Assembly: GCA_026125865.1 (NCBI GenBank)
Contig: JAHCKI010000175.1
Coordinates: 1 to 5,595 of the forward strand
DNA: 5,595 nt
Source: Rhodospirillales bacterium
GTDB lineage: Bacteria; Pseudomonadota; Alphaproteobacteria; Rhodospirillales; Defluviicoccaceae
Direction: 5' to 3'
Part shown: positions 5,148 to 5,595 of the stretch, one piece after another
Numbering within the stretch: the first letter of the stretch is position 1
How the letters are laid out: each line of letters begins with the position of its first letter
The notes under the pieces: model-generated
Told to the model about the DNA's origin: nothing
The model's input: the letters and a program-made list of their open reading frames with translations, nothing else
Databases searched by the model: none
Made by a program: the position numbers and the translations under genes

Positions 5148-5595
5148 CTACTCCGCGATGGGAAGGCAGACGGCGAACGGGACGGTGGCGAAAAGGTCGG
5201 CGGCGGATAGGCGCAAAGTGCCGTCCGCGTCGGTCCTTGCCTCGACCACCTCATCGGTGAACACATTCCGCCATCGCTGCCCGTAGATGTTGTCCGGGAG
5301 GATGAGGGAGCTTTCATCCCACGTTTGCCCGTTGATGGGCAGCGGATTGGAGGCATCCATCAAACCCGCCGCAAGGCGCGGGACGGCGACGAGCAATGCC
5401 TGCCCAGCGGTGGCGCGCAGGAAGCAGCAAAGGTGCCGGCTGCGGTCGCCGTCGGTATCGATGGGGACATGGGAGCCGGTTTGGAATAGGTCGGGCTGGT
5501 TTTGCCGCAATTGCAGCAAGCGCCACACGACGAACATCTTGATGGCGCCATCCCGCCATTGCGTGAGGAACTCCCGCGCGGCGTGCCCTTCGGTT
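5148..5595 (-). CDS. treY: Malto-oligosyltrehalose synthase (TreY), C-terminal fragment
   Basis: This is the 3' end of a gene whose start lies beyond the right edge; about 148 residues are visible, ending at a TAG stop. TreY (GH13 family, EC 5.4.99.15) is a cytosolic enzyme that converts the reducing-end glucose pair of maltodextrins into a trehalosyl unit, which TreZ then releases as trehalose. The assignment rests on recognising the family's C-terminal pattern: 'DGAIKMFVVWRLLQLRQNQPDLF' in two parts (DGAIKMFVVW, then RLLQLRQNQPDLF) matches the usual 'DGR-K---T-R-L-LR---P-LF' segment. It is followed by a beta-rich domain with AVPRL, a W..S...LP stretch, and 'RWRNVFTDE' resembling the family's 'W-D-LTG' near the end. 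The catalytic barrel is outside the window, so active-site residues cannot be checked. The reading frame stays open to the window edge, so the Met at 5537 is internal and not a start. It could instead be another GH13 C-terminal domain, but the helix pattern favours TreY. Confidence 0.85.
   Translation of the reverse strand, partial: TEGHAAREFLTQWRDGAIKMFVVWRLLQLRQNQPDLFQTGSHVPIDTDGDRSRHLCCFLRATAGQALLVAVPRLAAGLMDASNPLPINGQTWDESSLILPDNIYGQRWRNVFTDEVVEARTDADGTLRLSAADLFATVPFAVCLPIAE

Noticed and set aside
4056..5210. Long plus-strand open frame (384 codons) antisense to hbd
   Set aside because: It lies opposite a clearly conserved hbd gene, has the low-complexity Arg/Asp/His/Gln-rich composition of an antisense shadow in GC-rich DNA, and shows no family motifs. 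Length alone is expected in such genomes.

Overview
The window is a GC-rich stretch of bacterial chromosome in which every credible gene lies on the minus strand. Gene content and intergenic palindromes suggest an alphaproteobacterium, possibly a Rhodospirillales-like lineage. The palindromes are hairpins bounded by AGAGCA/TGCTCT and a 'CGTCATTGCG...GCAATCCA' element. The taxonomic call is inference, because no rRNA or marker gene is present.

Reading in the direction of transcription (high to low coordinates), the window opens with the 3' end of a malto-oligosyltrehalose synthase gene (treY, 5595-5148, start outside the window). A short spacer with a possible terminator and a second hairpin (5147-5010) leads to a complete 3-hydroxybutyryl-CoA dehydrogenase gene (hbd, 5009-4152). 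A 209-bp intergenic region follows (4151-3943) that is largely filled by three adjacent palindromic elements with related ends.

Next is a compact four-gene operon for a branched-chain amino acid/amide-type (HAAT family) ABC importer: livH (3942-3022) and livM (3025-1835) encode the permeases, livG (1838-1053) and livF (1056-334) the ATPases. All three internal junctions are identical 4-bp ATGA overlaps, so the genes are almost certainly co-transcribed and translationally coupled. The substrate-binding protein that the importer needs is not in the window, so the substrate cannot be assigned. The last 333 bases hold no convincing gene. They contain a possible terminator after livF, a small perfect hairpin, a dyad repeat of about 106 bp whose two arms each carry their own hairpin, and a 13-bp direct repeat flanking that dyad at a distance.

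Together the genes look like ordinary metabolic equipment: trehalose made from glycogen or maltodextrin, acyl-CoA/hydroxybutyrate redox chemistry, and uptake of amino acids or related compounds. I see no defence, mobile or otherwise novel gene system. The points worth a second look are the repeat cluster between hbd and livH, a non-canonical ABC signature region in LivG, a variant permease motif in LivM, and the layered repeats at the left edge.
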